A DNA stretch of 60,000 nucleotides from Polytrichum commune. Its lineage: Eukaryota > Streptophyta > Polytrichopsida > Polytrichales > Polytrichaceae. The notes under the pieces were generated by a model. It saw only the letters and a list, made by a program, of their open reading frames with translations, was not told the DNA's origin and searched no databases. The position numbers and the translations under genes are program-made. Shown here in pieces: positions 37,010-50,595 of the stretch. Location of the stretch: positions 2,794,501 to 2,854,500 of the forward strand of contig OX485808.1 in the NCBI GenBank assembly GCA_950295325.1, given 5' to 3'. Each line of letters opens with the position of its first letter. Within the stretch, counting starts at the first letter, position 1.

Positions 37010-38974
37010 CGATTGAATATAAAATCTATTTCTTACATAAAGCATCACCGAAATGGGTCCAAAATTTATCAACCTTTTTTCATGACTAGATATACATAGT
37101 ATCTGTTACATAGTTAAAAAATGATAACCATATTTGATGATTCGTTTTTCTAAATAAAGCATACCATTTCTAACTAGAATGACGCACAACTGAACTAAAA
37201 CAATTACTACAAAAATGAAGATGACTAGAAAATTCAAGAAAATACAAAAGATATTATCTATGATTGAGTATATGTATGTGAGAAGATCCAAAAAATTTAA
37301 ATTCTCTATGGTAGTATGGCATTGCATATAGGTTACCAAATCTTTATCGCACGTGGTTATGAAACGTACGGAGGTGTGATCGCCCCGATGTCCTCAAGGA
37401 TTATGCTCTCATAAGCAAAGTCAATTTGGACGATGGATTTATTCTCATGTTTGCCCAAATTGACTTTCCATATGACATGATTGTCATTACATTTATCAGT
37501 CCTACTAGTGTGGGTGGAAATTCAGTGTAGGCCACATTGATTTTCTATTGAAGGTGACATTACCATGGGGTCAAGACCCTACGTAAAGTAAAAGTCACCT
37601 CAGGGGTTGTTCACACTTATGGGTAAGTCCTAGTTGTGATTGCTAGATTTACCAATCTTAATGATAAAATAACCTAACTTTAAGTTAACCTAAATGTCAT
37701 TCACACTTATAGGCAACTTTACCAAAGATGTCGCCTATCTAGAGAGGGTTACTACTTCCATTCACACATGGTCATCACTAAACTCACCATGTTTGCCAAC
37801 ATGTGATGTGATGACTATAATGAATATGCTATTTAGTTTCACTATACTATTTGGAATTACTCAATACTATAACTATTTACTTTATGTTTCATATTCTACC
37901 AACAAATGTCAAATTGGTTGTTTAGACATTATAGAACATTAACACCTTTACTTGGTAAGAAATGACATCAATAGTAGTATGATATAGCATTGCATAATTC
38001 CAAATAGTAAGTGATACTAGATTTCATATTTAGTGTAGTAATTCAATAGTCACTACCATTGTCTTTAACTTTAGCTAACCATTCTCGTACGCATGTAATA
38101 AGATACCACCCAAGTGAGACGCTGATCGTTTTGGTAGGTTAGACCTATGAAGTAACTGAACCCAATGATGGTAACTTAATGTATGAGGCAAGTTAACAAT
38201 CCACCAAGTGTGCATATGATTATGAATAACCATGTCGTTAAGAAAAGGTACCCACAGTTGTGAACCATGCCTTAGATCAATAGTAGCATAGAAACAAATA
38301 ACCACCCACATTGATTTTTTATAATAAAATTATTGCCGCCCACTCTATTTTGTATAATATTAATTATTATTGTCACCCACCCTATTTTTTATAAAATAAT
38401 TATTGTGCCCCATGCATAATTTTATACTATAAATTATAGCGTGGTTTGAGAATTAATGTGGCCCACATGAATTCTCATTATAAGAATTACCGAGGGCTCT
38501 AGAAAACTAGTGTGGCCCATAGTAATAGGATTATTTAGTTACTTTTGCGTTTATTAGTCTAACTTGTATGCTTGAAAAGTGCTAATCTATGCACACATAA
38601 GGGAGCAACATCTTTCAGGGAGCTTCTCCTTTGTATTAGTGCAAGCATAAGTTTGCACTTAAACCATGTGGATTTAAGTTGAAATACATCAACTAGATTT
38701 ATTCACTTCCATCTTCAACAACATTGTTCTTTGTTTGACCTAGTCCAAAATTATACTTTATGAAGTTGCAAACCTAAAAGGAAATTAAACAAGATGTACA
38801 TTCTATTGATATTACTCTAACGCAAACTCATTTGTGTTTGTAATGTATGAAATATGTTTATGCAAAGACCCAGGATTACGGTGGAAGATATATACAAGAA
38901 TGATTGAATTAGGTCATAGCCATATCCTAGAATTTGCCTCAACCACTTTGAATTGCTCATGTAACTCCAAATAA

Positions 38975-39490
38975 GGGCCACTTTACACCTAGAGGCCGGG
39001 CCAATTCCCCTCGAGGCCAATTGTATGAAATTTCAGTCCCTTTGGGTTGGAGGCCGGCATCAACTACACATTGCAATAAGGTTATAACGGGGGCCAATTT
39101 CCCCATGTGTAAAAGGCCTTAGGGCCAAGAAGCCAAGCCGATTCAATAAATGTAGCATAATCCAATGGATCTAGCATAATCTAGCATAGAGCCGTTTAGA
39201 TTTCCACATAATCCAACGGATCTAGTTTGCTAAAAAAAACATATTTGATTAAAAGAAGTATTTTTTATTGAAATATGACATTGGCCCTCCATTTTGGGTG
39301 CACCCAATTCAACGATCTCGGGCCGTGTCAGACCATGCATTTTTTGATTAAAGAATTCATACCACCAAATTAGCCTAGCCTCTAGGTGTAAAGGGGTTGG
39401 GGCCGATTTCAGCCTTTTGGCCAATCACAAGTGAGGATTTCAAGCTTCTTACACAACGAATTGGCCTTGCCTCTAGGTGTAAAACGGCCC
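38975..39490. mobile_element. PIF/Harbinger-type MITE family H1, member 1
   Basis: Inverted ends of about 35 bp starting GGGCCACTTTACACC, with TAA on both sides (38972-38974 and 39491-39493). Length 516 bp. A second member with about the same sequence is at 48789-49321. It lies inside the copy 2-specific interval 37335-40447. Confidence 0.8.
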
Positions 39491-40016
39491 TAAGTACACA
39501 CTTCCCACTAGTCCTCGCATATTGCACAAAGATTTCCGGGTGTATACTATTGTTCATCAAGTTTCTCAAACACCATGCAATGAAGAACAATCTGAAGTAA
39601 CCCTATATATGGATGCCATGCACTTCAGAGCAGTATCAAAACTACAACCGTTGTCCAACGTTTATTTATTTTTAAATACGGGCCATAAGTTTGGATAGAA
39701 GAAATGAGTCTTCTTGACAATCGTGCAGTAGAGAGTTGTGGAAAGGAATAAGCAACCAAGCCTTGACCATTTAGGCAACTTCAGTCTTCAAAGAAACCTC
39801 GCCACAAGTGCTAGTACATATTCAAGGGTCGTATTCCAAGGTTCTTCTATCACCTACTTGATGCCATGCTCCATATCTTGCATTTGCAAGTAAGAAATTA
39901 ACTTGACAAATGCTTCTATAACTCAATTTATGCGTGTCGTGTGCAAATGGGTGGTTGTGATTTACAACCTATTTATCCTTCCACTATTGCGAAACCACAA
40001 AGAGTGTTAAAGGTAG

Positions 40017-40256
40017 TTGGATTCAACTATCAAACTATTCTTTGGTCTCCCAAAAAATTGTTTCATTTATTATGGCACTTTTGAGACTCTTGCCATTTGT
40101 CCAATGTGTGGTACATGCACATACAAAGAGCACACAATACGCAAGAAACTACCTAAGAAGGTAAAATTTCATTATTTTATCAACTTCATGGTAGCCTTCC
40201 CCATTCAATCTTCATTCATGTCCCCTTATGACATCTCTTCAACTGTGGTATTCTAA
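40017..40256 (+). pseudogene. CACTA tnp2 transposase N-terminal fragment (copy 2 only)
   Basis: A 79-residue open frame reads LPKNCFIYYGTFE, ICPMCGTCTYKEH and KKLPKKVKFHYF, in the order seen in tnp2 N-terminal parts (C-P-N-D-C, CPxCGxSRYK, K+P.KVL.YFP). It precedes the fragments at 42174-42892 on the same strand, which carry later parts of the protein, so all were probably one transposase gene broken by later insertions. The equivalent is missing from copy 1, where a 3.1-kb interval is absent after base 317. Confidence 0.7.
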
Positions 40257-40260
40257 AAGT

Positions 40261-40690
40261 CATTAGTGTTGAAAATGTGACACAAAACTCCAAAGATATG
40301 TCAATTGTATTCCAATCCTAACCTATCATATGGCATCCCATAGGGAAATACATTAATCTCTAGGCTAATTTCCACATGCTAGTTTTGAGTATCATATTGG
40401 ATTTTACTAGCTTCTGGACACATGTTTTGGAGAAAAAAAATGTATTGGTACATGCTCCCATCAACATTAATTGCATTTGTGTTCATCATATCTTCTCTAA
40501 TTGTAATTATCTTATAGTGTTAAAAATTTAGAATTGTTAAAAAATAACAAACAAAATTCCAAATATATGTCAACTGGATATCAATCCTAACCTAAAATGA
40601 GGCATCTCATTTGGAAATACACTCATTTTTTTAGACATGCTCCATATTTGATTAGCTTCTAGACATATGCTTTGGAAGAAATGCCTTGTA
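40261..40690. repeat. Local diverged tandem duplication in copy 2
   Basis: 40261-40445 and 40490-40690 share a series of phrases in the same order ('caatcctaacct', 'ggcatc', 'ggaaatacact', 'gcttctagacatatg'). Copy 1 has only the second unit (about 420-600). Confidence 0.55.
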
Positions 40691-42173
40691 ATGCTGCACA
40701 CTTTGTGGTAAACTTTAATCACATTTGTGTTCACCAAACCAACAATACCATCATCTACTAACTCTGCGCATTAATTTTTTTCCCCATATATAAATGAACA
40801 AGGTACCATTATGTCGGCCACAAAAACTTTCATATTCCTTTCCTGTTATTTTGATGATGATATTTTTGGTTGTTGTTTTAAAATTAGATTTAAAATAACA
40901 TGGTTTACAAGGACTAATGCATGCATGAACAATTTCACATTGTTGTAACATAACATGATGATGCTAATATAAGGACATTGATGCTGGTACGAATAATGAA
41001 TATTGTCGATATGAATAGTAAGAATATTGTGATTAATGTCAGTATTTTCATTCATGACACTACTATACTGCTACTATGAATAATATTTTCAATAAATAAT
41101 ACCGAGATGAACAATGTGACCTGTAAATTGTGTTAGGCATAATAGTGGCTACTCCGAATAGCGTCTTGAGTATAACTCTACCCAAATTGTCGCATTGTAG
41201 CATGAATGTATGAACAATAATAATAATAATAAATGTGAAGTTGTTCGAGGACCCCGTAGAATACAATTGACATAATCTAGGGTGATGGAAACAACCCGCA
41301 TGACTAAATAATGTTATGCAAGTATATATTACTCCACACACTTGTTTTATATGAGCTAGTTGTGATGTCTATATATGTTGTTAGTTTTCACCTCTGCATA
41401 CTTAAGGGGATGCACTTTTCGTATGTGAATGTGGAATCATGTGGACGGAACACTTAACTTCTGCCCTATAAGTAGCATCTTTTGTTTCATAAAAGGGAAC
41501 ATACTTTTAGAGTTTTTTTTTGGTAGTCCATAGCCGAGTGGCTAAGGTTCGACCCTAAACTGTAAATTAACCGATTCACCGTATATGTCCCATAAATCAA
41601 CGTAGCTGACAAAAATGATAACATACTCTTTGTGAAACACGTCACGACCTAATGCAGAGACAAGTTACACATCATGTATCCACATTAGAGGGTTTTTCAC
41701 AATATAAATTTGTACAATAAACATAGTATTTGGTGTATTATGGTTTAGGGTTTAGGGTCACATTGTATGGGGAAAAAATGACTTGCATTATGAGTCGGTT
41801 AGCATATATTTGGGTAATGAATGAGTTACAGGGTTGGGTTGGCTAGTCTTTCGATACATTCTTGTATTCAAACCTTCTCACCGCAAGCTTGAAATTCGAC
41901 GAAATGGTGGCTTCTATTAAAATAGAGAAAGTGCAACATTTTAATCATGTCATACTTTGATATCCTTAGAATTGAGGCCATGGCAAGAATAGGTTCCATA
42001 TATAGTTGGAGACACAACAATAACGTTAATCGATTATTAGTGATCACGAAGACTAGAATTTTGAGGTTGAGGGGGTCAATGGGATAGTGTGCAAGAGTGT
42101 GATTCCTAGAGCTTTAGTCTTAACAAAATGTAGCATTAAAATTACCATATTTTCATTAATGTATGTTTGACAG

Positions 42174-42892
42174 TAGTTTCATGTAACGATTTTGGGTTGG
42201 GTAATGACAATCTGCAAGATTGGGGGTTTGTTCAGGGTTACCATGCAAGGAATAACGGCATGCCCAATTTGTGGACCTAACCTTGTTAGTCATCACACAA
42301 AAAAAATAAAGAAAACAATGTATCCATTTTGGGACATTTTTGGCCAAAGAAGCACAAATATCGCATCCCTAAGTGCGTATAGATTTGACAGGGAAAGGTG
42401 TAGGCTACCTACATCAAGGCGTCCAAGTGGCCAAGACATGATACGAGGGTGGAATAATGTACGGGTTGGCAACATGCCAACTAAAAAAAGCTGAAATGAA
42501 ACAATTATCAATATTATGTACACTCTTATATTGGAACTTGCGTAATTATATCTTTTGACTTGAATTGGTTGTGACAAAACTTAGAAAGTAATTTATACCC
42601 ATCCATTAATCATGTAGCAAAACGAAAGGATATTGCTCAAGTATGTCCGTAACATAATATCCATGAGATGATGTAGGACTTATTGTGTCACCATTTGTTG
42701 GACCCTATGCATATCGAAAAGAACATATGCAAGACATTCATGAAGATATTTTTGAACACAAAGGGGACTAGAGAAGACAAATTGTTGGTGTGAGAAGAGA
42801 TGAAAGCTTAAAACCAACACCCCCTCCATTGGCCACACGATAACAACAAATTTAGAATGGCCAACTAGGTATGGAAAAAAGTTGAGTTGCAA
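42174..42892 (+). pseudogene. CACTA tnp2 transposase relic, copy 2
   Basis: Counterpart of 2040-2780. It reads QGITACPICGPNL then, with a slightly longer open frame than copy 1, SAYRFDRERCRLPTSRRPSG (the part after the CPxC motif), and further on the DPMHIEKNICKTF-type motif near 42690. Frameshifts and stops remain. Together with 40017-40256 it gives the broadest coverage of the transposase in the window. Confidence 0.75.
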
Positions 42893-43470
42893 AGAGGGTT
42901 GGGCATAACTTCAACTATTAGAACCTCCACAAATTATGTTTCCAATCTTCCCAAAAGAGTGAGAGTCATGGAGTGATTTAGAAACTCCATACTATTTAAT
43001 TTAATATAATTCAACAACAAAATATGCATTGTCTCTAATCTTGTTTTCCTTCTAATACATCAATGAGATAGGACATTACCAATTTATATGAAAGCTTTAA
43101 ATAACAAATTATAAAATTTCCTATATACACTTTTTTTTTTAAAAACCACACACACTAAATGTATTAATTAAATTTCCTCTAGAAAATACTTGCAACGAAA
43201 AGAAATGCAACCACTTTGGGCCTCCAGGATATTTTAAGAGTGTAATCTTTAAAATAAATAACCAAATAAATCCCACACTAATCCTACCCACACTACCAAT
43301 GTTTGAGGACGATGGTCGTCAAATGGACACCAATGTATGTACCAATTTGAATTTACATAGTGGGACAATTATATTGACTAAAATTACATTGTCCAAATTG
43401 ACCATGAGCCCGGTATATGTTGGTACACCAAATATGATATTTAGTGTGAATTACTATTTGGATTTACACG

Positions 43471-43697
43471 GTGCTGTATCCCTTTACTACTCATATAAAC
43501 TTTTTATCAAGTAAAGTTGTCAATGTTCTATAATGTGCAAACTGCCAATTTAACATTTGTTGGTAAAGTATGAGATGTACAACAAATAGACATAGCATTG
43601 CATAATTCCAAAGAGTAAGTCACACTAAATATCATATTTAGTGTAGTGGTCTTTGCAAAACTCGGACGGCGTTGTATCTTGTTTGGTGGATTCATCA
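43471..43697. mobile_element. Short insertion in copy 2 ending with a CACTAAAT motif
   Basis: Present in copy 2 and absent from copy 1 (junction near 3340). It shares 'cattgcataattccaaa', 'agtaagt' and CACTAAATATCATATTTAGT motifs with 36590-36880, 37660-38040 and, reversed, 50370-50595. These are diverged members of one short repeat family whose exact ends I could not fix. Confidence 0.45.
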
Positions 43698-44105
43698 TCT
43701 ATTTTGGATGACTACACTTGGTCACTAGACTTGGCTCGCATCATACTAGTTCCAACAAATTGGTGACCAATCGTCGAGCTCGAATCAAGAATATACAAAG
43801 TAATATGCTATGGACATGTTGAACTACTGCATGTGTAAAGTTGGACTCTTGTTCAACTTCGGAGTATCGAAGTATTCATTACCACATTGATTTATGATTT
43901 TAACAAAATTGAGGAATGCTTTGAACACTTTCTCAAAGTACTCAATCTTTGTCCCAACAACTTTTGTTCACTTATGAGTTTATGCATAAAATATAGTCTT
44001 CGTTAATATTTTGCAATTGCTAACGTTTATCACAACCACCACTCATTAGAACATTCGGTACCTTGTATATTAGATTCGATTATATCAAAATTTTCATGCA
44101 TTTAT

Positions 44106-45330
44106 CTACCAAGTTGACAAATTCCCAATACCATTTGGCGATCTCTTTGGGTGTGGACAACCTTCTAGATCAAGTGTCTCAAGGTTGTGAAGTTTGCTTA
44201 AATCCGGTAGGTCACTTAATATAGTGGGTGAAGAATCCAAAATTTGTTGGTGAATGCATTGATCGGTTTGTTCAACCTTAGTAGTCTTCATGTTGCTCAC
44301 AACCAAAAGTGGTCAATGGGGTCAGTGGGTAATTTGGCTAGGTCACATTTAAAATTCCAATGATGGAAGAATCCCAATCTTTTGAAGACTTTGCAATCTT
44401 CCACAATCATGAAAATATTTTTCTTAGTTTGCATAGTCCACTAAGATTTGGCAAGTTTCACAATCTCGATTTTGCACAATTTAACTCAAACAACATTGTT
44501 AAATCTGCAATGCCTAGATTGTGGTCAATATTGGATCCCAATATATCAATAACTTGTAACTTTGTCAACTTGCGGAGATCAAGGAGTCTTTCAAAGTTGA
44601 AACATCCACGTAACACCAACTTCTTTAAAGAAATGCCTTCCTCTAGCCTTGGAACTTCAATGATGTTGACATATTGAATAATTGTTAGTGTTTCAAGATT
44701 TATACAATCTCTCAAGTTTTGTGTAGAAGTGCCATAGTTGTGCCTTTGTATCCAATTATAGGGCAACTCCAAATGCAAATACCTTGTTGATGTCGAAGGG
44801 AGACAATATGACAATTGTGTGAAATGTATATAGAGAAGATTGTTCAAAACCTTCCAAATGCACTTCCTCCAATACTCTCACAATCCTCCAAATATAAATA
44901 CACTAGGTTCTCCAACTAATGTAAGTCAAGGTTTTTCAATGTTGGACAACATTGGAAGATTAACACTTATGTTGTCGAGCAATTATTGCAAAAATACTTT
45001 GTGTGTCAAGTTTTCTATTTTCATGCCATCCATGACAAGCCTCCATTCTAAGGAGAGAAAAAAAGAAAAAAAAAAGAAAAAAAGAACCATAGTGTTTGTT
45101 TGCATAAAGATGGCAAGGTTCTCCGCAAATGTTGCAACCCCTTTGTTAACCACCTTCATGGATGCAAATTCCAAGCACATGTCATGGATATGAACACCTC
45201 CATCTCAAATGTCCTCAACAAATGCTTCATCTTTAGCTCCTTCAACTATCATAGCATTACTCATGTGATGAGTTGCGTTCAACTGCCCTAACTTTGGATT
45301 TAGTCTAAAGCATTGGGGATCTTGCATTTG
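44106..45330 (-). pseudogene. NLR (winged helix plus LRR) relic, copy 2
   Basis: Counterpart of 3755-4961, very similar: the terminal 66-residue piece (44106-44306) has the same translation as its copy 1 partner. An A/G-rich expansion at about 45049-45090 adds a run of Phe/Ser codons on the coding strand and breaks it further. LRR text at 44847-44458 is open over 129 residues. The matching upstream NB-ARC fragment lies at 47640-48130. Confidence 0.7.
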
Positions 45331-45868
45331 GAGGCTTTATTTCTCGAATCTACCGTTGGGCCCATGAACACAAATCATCAGTTGAGTTATGTTATGATCC
45401 TCCATGAACAATACATTAGAATACACTTAGAAGAGTCCATTTTGAATTGACAAGCACACTAAAACAATTTAACTAATTATACAAATGTTGGTAAGATACT
45501 CAAGATTATATGCCAACAATAGACAACCATCCTTTATTATTAGCATGAACTTTGTTGGGGAGTTGGTTGTTTTATACACAACATGTTATATGTTCAACAA
45601 CTTTTGTGTTCATTCTCAGAGGTAGTGCAAATATTTGAATGAAACTAAAATTGAAGTATATTTGGATTCAAGCATGAATTTTGGATAATTCTAACTGCCA
45701 AAATATATGAGGACCCTTTGGGCTCATTAGTGGGGGCCCACAAGGTGAGCATAGTTACTTGTCCAACAATGTGATTGGACCCTGGGGGGTGAGGGTTAAA
45801 TCTTTTTGGAGCTGACAAGCTAAGATAAGGTAAGAGTAAGATGTCCAAGATAAGAGGAGTTAGAAATA

Positions 45869-46239
45869 CACTGAATATGATGTTTAGTGTCATATGGAAT
45901 TCAATGTCACTATGGTAACTTTTTGGATGACACTTCCTATGAATAAGTGAACAAATATTGTCATAGATGATGGATGAGTTCATCCATTGGTCAAAACCCT
46001 ACCTTCTCTTGTCAACAACTTGAGATGAAATATTGTCATGGATGATTGAAATTTAAATGAAAAATCACTTGGTAAGTGACAGTAAATGCCACGCTGTAAA
46101 CCTACAATCCCCCAATAAATTTACAAGGAATGATAATAATGTGGGGTTAACATTCATTGTTGGTGGCACGGTACCTTGGTTTACAATTAACATTGAGCAA
46201 GACATTTAGAATTTATGACACTAAATATCATATTTAGTG
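45869..46239. mobile_element. CACTA-ended MITE R1, copy 2
   Basis: Partner of 5502-5872, starting CACTGAATATGATGT. The right-end fragments recur at about 46392-46511 and 49393-49485. Confidence 0.55.
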
Positions 46240-47639
46240 GAGCTTGGAGTCTTCATGAAATTGAGTTTGCACTTATGTGAAGTTATTGTATCAAAGGAGT
46301 ATATCTGAGCTTCAAATATTACTTGGCAAATGGTTATGGGTTTGATCTAGGTTTTCGAATTATCTCACACTATTTACATGTTTCATAAACTACAAGGAAT
46401 GACAAATAATGTTGGGTCAACATTTAGTGCTAGTGACACTATACCTAGGTTTACAATTAGCATTGAGCAAGACAATTAGAAATGATGACACAAAATAACC
46501 ATATTTAGTGTCCTTAGCAAGATTACCACTAGGGGTTACAAATAGTTCACTAGATTTTCACTAATCCATTCTTATCCACTGGCTTTATCATAGCCTAGTT
46601 GAGTTCATCTTTGAGACTTCATTATAGTCTACAGTTTGCAATAGTCTAGTGCCCATCATGAAACTTAGATCTAGGAACATTGAGGAGGTGTTCTGAAGCC
46701 CATGTGTACTTTAGGTTATATTGTAACAAAGTAGCCATCTCCTTTGGAGATACGCCATGGCTCTTTATACACGTTGGTTGACATACACTAGGTTGCAAAA
46801 TTTACACAAATATGATGGTTGGCGAATATGGACTACAAAACATTCCAAGTTGTCGTTGTTGCGGTGTTGCTTTTGTTATAGTCGTTTGATGTTTTTGTCC
46901 CCACATGTGCACATCCCTTTATATTTTTGGACTAATGGTTTGTTCAAATATACTTAAATATCAGTTATAGAAATAATGTAGATTTGATTTATTTTGACAA
47001 ATCGAGATGTGCTAAAATAAGCTTGATATGTAGTATACCAAAATAGGTTTCTATTCACTCAAATCTAGACACTACCCCCCAAGCATGCATCACAAGTAGA
47101 AAGAAATTATTTATGCTACTTACAACCAATGGGATATTTACTAGGGGACCAAGTCCCAACACAAAGTCTCATTAGATTAAAGGATATGTCTAATGTATGT
47201 CCAATTTAATAATTTAAAGCTTAGATTTACCAAGAATGTCATTAACCTAGGTGAGGACTTAACTCACCCCTTCATGAGATAAAATATATTTTGAGCTAAA
47301 ACACAATAACATGAAGTTGAGACAATGCATGTTGCTCATTACCACTCCACATTCATAACTTTCCTTTGGCACACATATTCTCAAGAGTGTGAGGTAACCT
47401 AGCAACACATAATCTTCACATAGTTCAATTTAGTTGCATGTAGACTAGTTTGAAGGCTTGGCACATGGAACCTTAGCATCCTTGCTTTAATCCTATAAAC
47501 ATCAATCTTTAAGTCATTACATTCTCCAATATCTTTTGATTGGGTGTCATCTTATGGAATCAAAACAAATACCAAGGTTGTGTGACTGACAAACTTTGAA
47601 ACACTCGATGAGTCATCCTCATATATAGGTGAGCTTCAA

Positions 47640-48130
47640 AAATTCTTTGATGTTGATCATTCTCTTTTAGTCGCATGATATATGAATGTGATCAACAAGC
47701 AAGCCAATATCAAGAAACATCTTTTGATAGACTAGTTTTGATAATGAATCAAAACTTGAGCTCAATATGGAAAAATTGGATGCTCATCATCTTTGGTAAT
47801 TGGTTTCAAATCTAGTGTCAATGTCCTTCCACTTTGAGGGATCGGGGTCAATCTTGGCACCTACAACCTTCAATGCAAGTGGGTGATATTCTCCACCCTT
47901 GTCTTCAAATCACCACCACCATTGTTGCCATCGTCTCGGAAAACGTCTTGCTTGGATGACATGAGTGCCAAAAATAATTCACCTTGGATTTGTTCTCTAC
48001 ATATTATTGACAGATAGTGTTGTTATTAGAAAACCGATGTGAACAAGGTGCTCCTCATGTAAGGCTTTGCCCAATGGATTATTTTATGATATAATTCTTG
48101 ACCTCTCCTCGTTCATAGCTCTCCCCATGC
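47640..48130 (-). pseudogene. NB-ARC domain fragment of an NLR (copy 2 only)
   Basis: Reading the minus strand across several frames gives NB-ARC landmarks in the right order: LFLALMSSKQDVF (RNBS-C-like, about 47939-47977), DLKTRVENI, PLALKVVG (the GLPL motif, 47859-47882), SKWKDI, FDSLS (about 47740-47755) and MFLDIG (47703-47720). Frameshifts lie between them and the P-loop part is not recognisable. It is 2.3 kb upstream, in transcription sense, of the winged-helix/LRR relic 44106-45330, so both probably derive from one gene. Copy 1 lacks this interval (junction near 7260). Confidence 0.65.
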
Positions 48131-48788
48131 CTTATCTTAAAAGTGGGAGTTAACTTAGAAACTAGTTAGATCTACTTAGTTTCGTACATGGATACCTCGT
48201 TAACCAAAGTTAACTCAATTTTGTGCACATGGAATCCATGTATCACCTCACATGGAGATGAAGGTTTGTGTCATCACTCTCAGTGTTCACAACACATTCA
48301 TCCACAAGACAATCATTAAGGGACAAACTTATAGGCATAAATCAAAACAACAATTACAACTCAACAAAAAAATTCATCCAAGAATATTTTTCTCATCCAC
48401 CCACGACATTAATTTTTAACCATCATTTTCTAGGGCCAAAAGTGATCGCATATAGGCTTGGCACATGATGGCTACATGAAGTGGTTTGGGCCTGCCGGGG
48501 CTGCAAGGCAAGCAATAGTAGCTACATCGTGGGCTTTAGTCGTTGCCAAGGCCGGTCTAGGTGCCGTAATTCTTCTAATTGGTTCAAAACTTGCCTTCCC
48601 ACAATTTGCGATTGCTATTGCAAGGTAACTCGGCCAAAATTTCACTCTAGACTTTGGTTAGATGATGGGGCCCACCATGTCGGCAACAAGGCTCGCCATG
48701 ATTGCCTTGGCCTCATGTGCCTATGCCCCTAACATGACAGAGCCAACAAATCAAAGACAAGGGTATCATACAAGTAACAATCTTTTTA

Positions 48789-49321
48789 GGGTCACTTTTC
48801 ACCTAGAGGCCGGGCCAATTCCCCTTGAGGTCGATTGCATGAAATTTCAGCCGATTTTGGGTTGGAGGCCGGCCTCCACTACACATTGTAATAAGATTAT
48901 AATGGGGGTCAATTTTTCAATATGTAAAGGCCTTAGGGCCAAGAAGCTAGGCCGATTCAATAAATCTAGCATAATCCAACGGATCTAGCATAATCTAGCA
49001 TAGAGTTGTTCATATTTCCACATAATCCAATAGATAAATTTCGCTTAAAAAAAACATTTTTTTTTCCAAGTTTTCTCTGTTGAAATGTGACATTGGCTCC
49101 GAGGCCAAGAATTGGCCCACCGTTTTGGGTGGACCCAATTCAACGAGCTCGGGCCGTGTCATACCATGCATTTTTTGATTAGAAATTTCATACCACCAAA
49201 TCGACCCAGCCTCTAGGTGTAAAGGGGTTGGGGCCGATTTCAACCTTTTGACCAATCACAAGTGAGGTTTTCAAGCCTCTTACACAACGAATTGGCCTGG
49301 GCTCTAGGTGTAAGGTGGCCC
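48789..49321. mobile_element. PIF/Harbinger-type MITE family H1, member 2
   Basis: Same family as 38975-39490, here with TTA on both sides (48786-48788 and 49322-49324) and 533 bp long. TAA in one member and TTA in the other fits the TWA target rule of this superfamily. It sits in the copy 2-specific interval 47640-49393. Confidence 0.8.
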
Positions 49322-50369
49322 TTACTCACTTCCATTCATGTTGATTAGGTTAAGGCTACAAGCCCGAAAATGTACACAAACTATGCGTTGTTCAGTGTTG
49401 GTGGCATGGTACCTTGATTTACAATTAGCATTGAGCAAGACAATTAGAATTTATAACACTCAAGAATCTTATTCACTGTCCTTAGCTAGATTACCACTAG
49501 AGGTTTCACGTAGTTCACTAGATTGTCACTGATCCTTCACTTCCTTCCTTGCCCTTACTTGCAACATACTAATGGACTGCACGCTCTTGCATAGTTCACG
49601 CTAAGCGCCTGATGAGTTTGCGTGGACGATAGAAGAGAGTGATGTTGTATGCGTCGGTAATTAGTGCGCACCCACACTACACGGATGATCGCAATTAGTG
49701 CGTGCTATAACTATTCGATGAGAACGTAATATTTTTTGCCAAGCAAAGTCGTTTATGTTTTATAAGGTCTGAACAAACCTCTGAACTTGATTCATTCGTA
49801 AAAACTGAACTTTCCAATAAGACATTATTACCCTATGTAGCTCCGAATAGTAACACACACTCATTGGGATAATCAATGTAATATCTCCTATGTTTTTTAG
49901 GCATGGGTCCCTTACTATTATTGTTGTGGCCCACATTATTTACCACAATCGATAGAGTTAATGGTCACCTAATGGAGATTGCATTGACGGTAAGGGGGCA
50001 GGTCACCACTCCGATCAACCAATGCATAATCACAAAGATTAATTTGTAGTAGCCCGGGGGGGGGGGGGTGGGAGGCTCGTCATTCATGCTTGCTCTGTAA
50101 GGAATTTAAAGCTTGTGTCTATTGCTATCTATTGTAGCCATGTAGATTGGAGATGAAAGCATTGGAGACCTCTTGTGATTTTTAGTTCGTTTGACACCAA
50201 AAACAACATTAAAAACCCCAAATAAGTCTAGTGAAATGCAGTTGGAATGAATCGCCCACAAACTTGTAGGAGATAGGGCTTCATTTGATAGTGCCTAACA
50301 TGATTGCTATGAATTCTTAACCTTTGACATGGCTAGTATCAAACTTTAATGCTACAATGCTAATACATG

Positions 50370-50595
50370 TCCTTAGTTTCACTTACTATTTGGAACTACG
50401 CCCAAACTACGCAATGTCAAAAGTAGAATTTACTACAGACACCGTCTTCCACCAACAATGGTCAAATAGGTTGACATTATGGAACATAAATGGCTTTACT
50501 TGGTAAACTTGACTCATGTTTCCATTCAAAATGTATAACACTGCACAACTATGTTAGTACATTGTTTACAGAAAATATTATGGACCACACTTAAG
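50370..50595. mobile_element. Short insertion in copy 2, same family as 43471-43697 in reverse
   Basis: Absent from copy 1 (junction near 8276). The reversed text shares 'accaagtaaag', 'attccaaatagtaagtga'-like and 'cattgc' motifs with 43471-43697. Confidence 0.4.

Noticed and set aside
41748-41764. Telomere-type TTTAGGG repeats (two units; one and a half in copy 1 near 1615)
   Set aside because: Too short to be a telomere or an interstitial array; chance or ordinary sequence.
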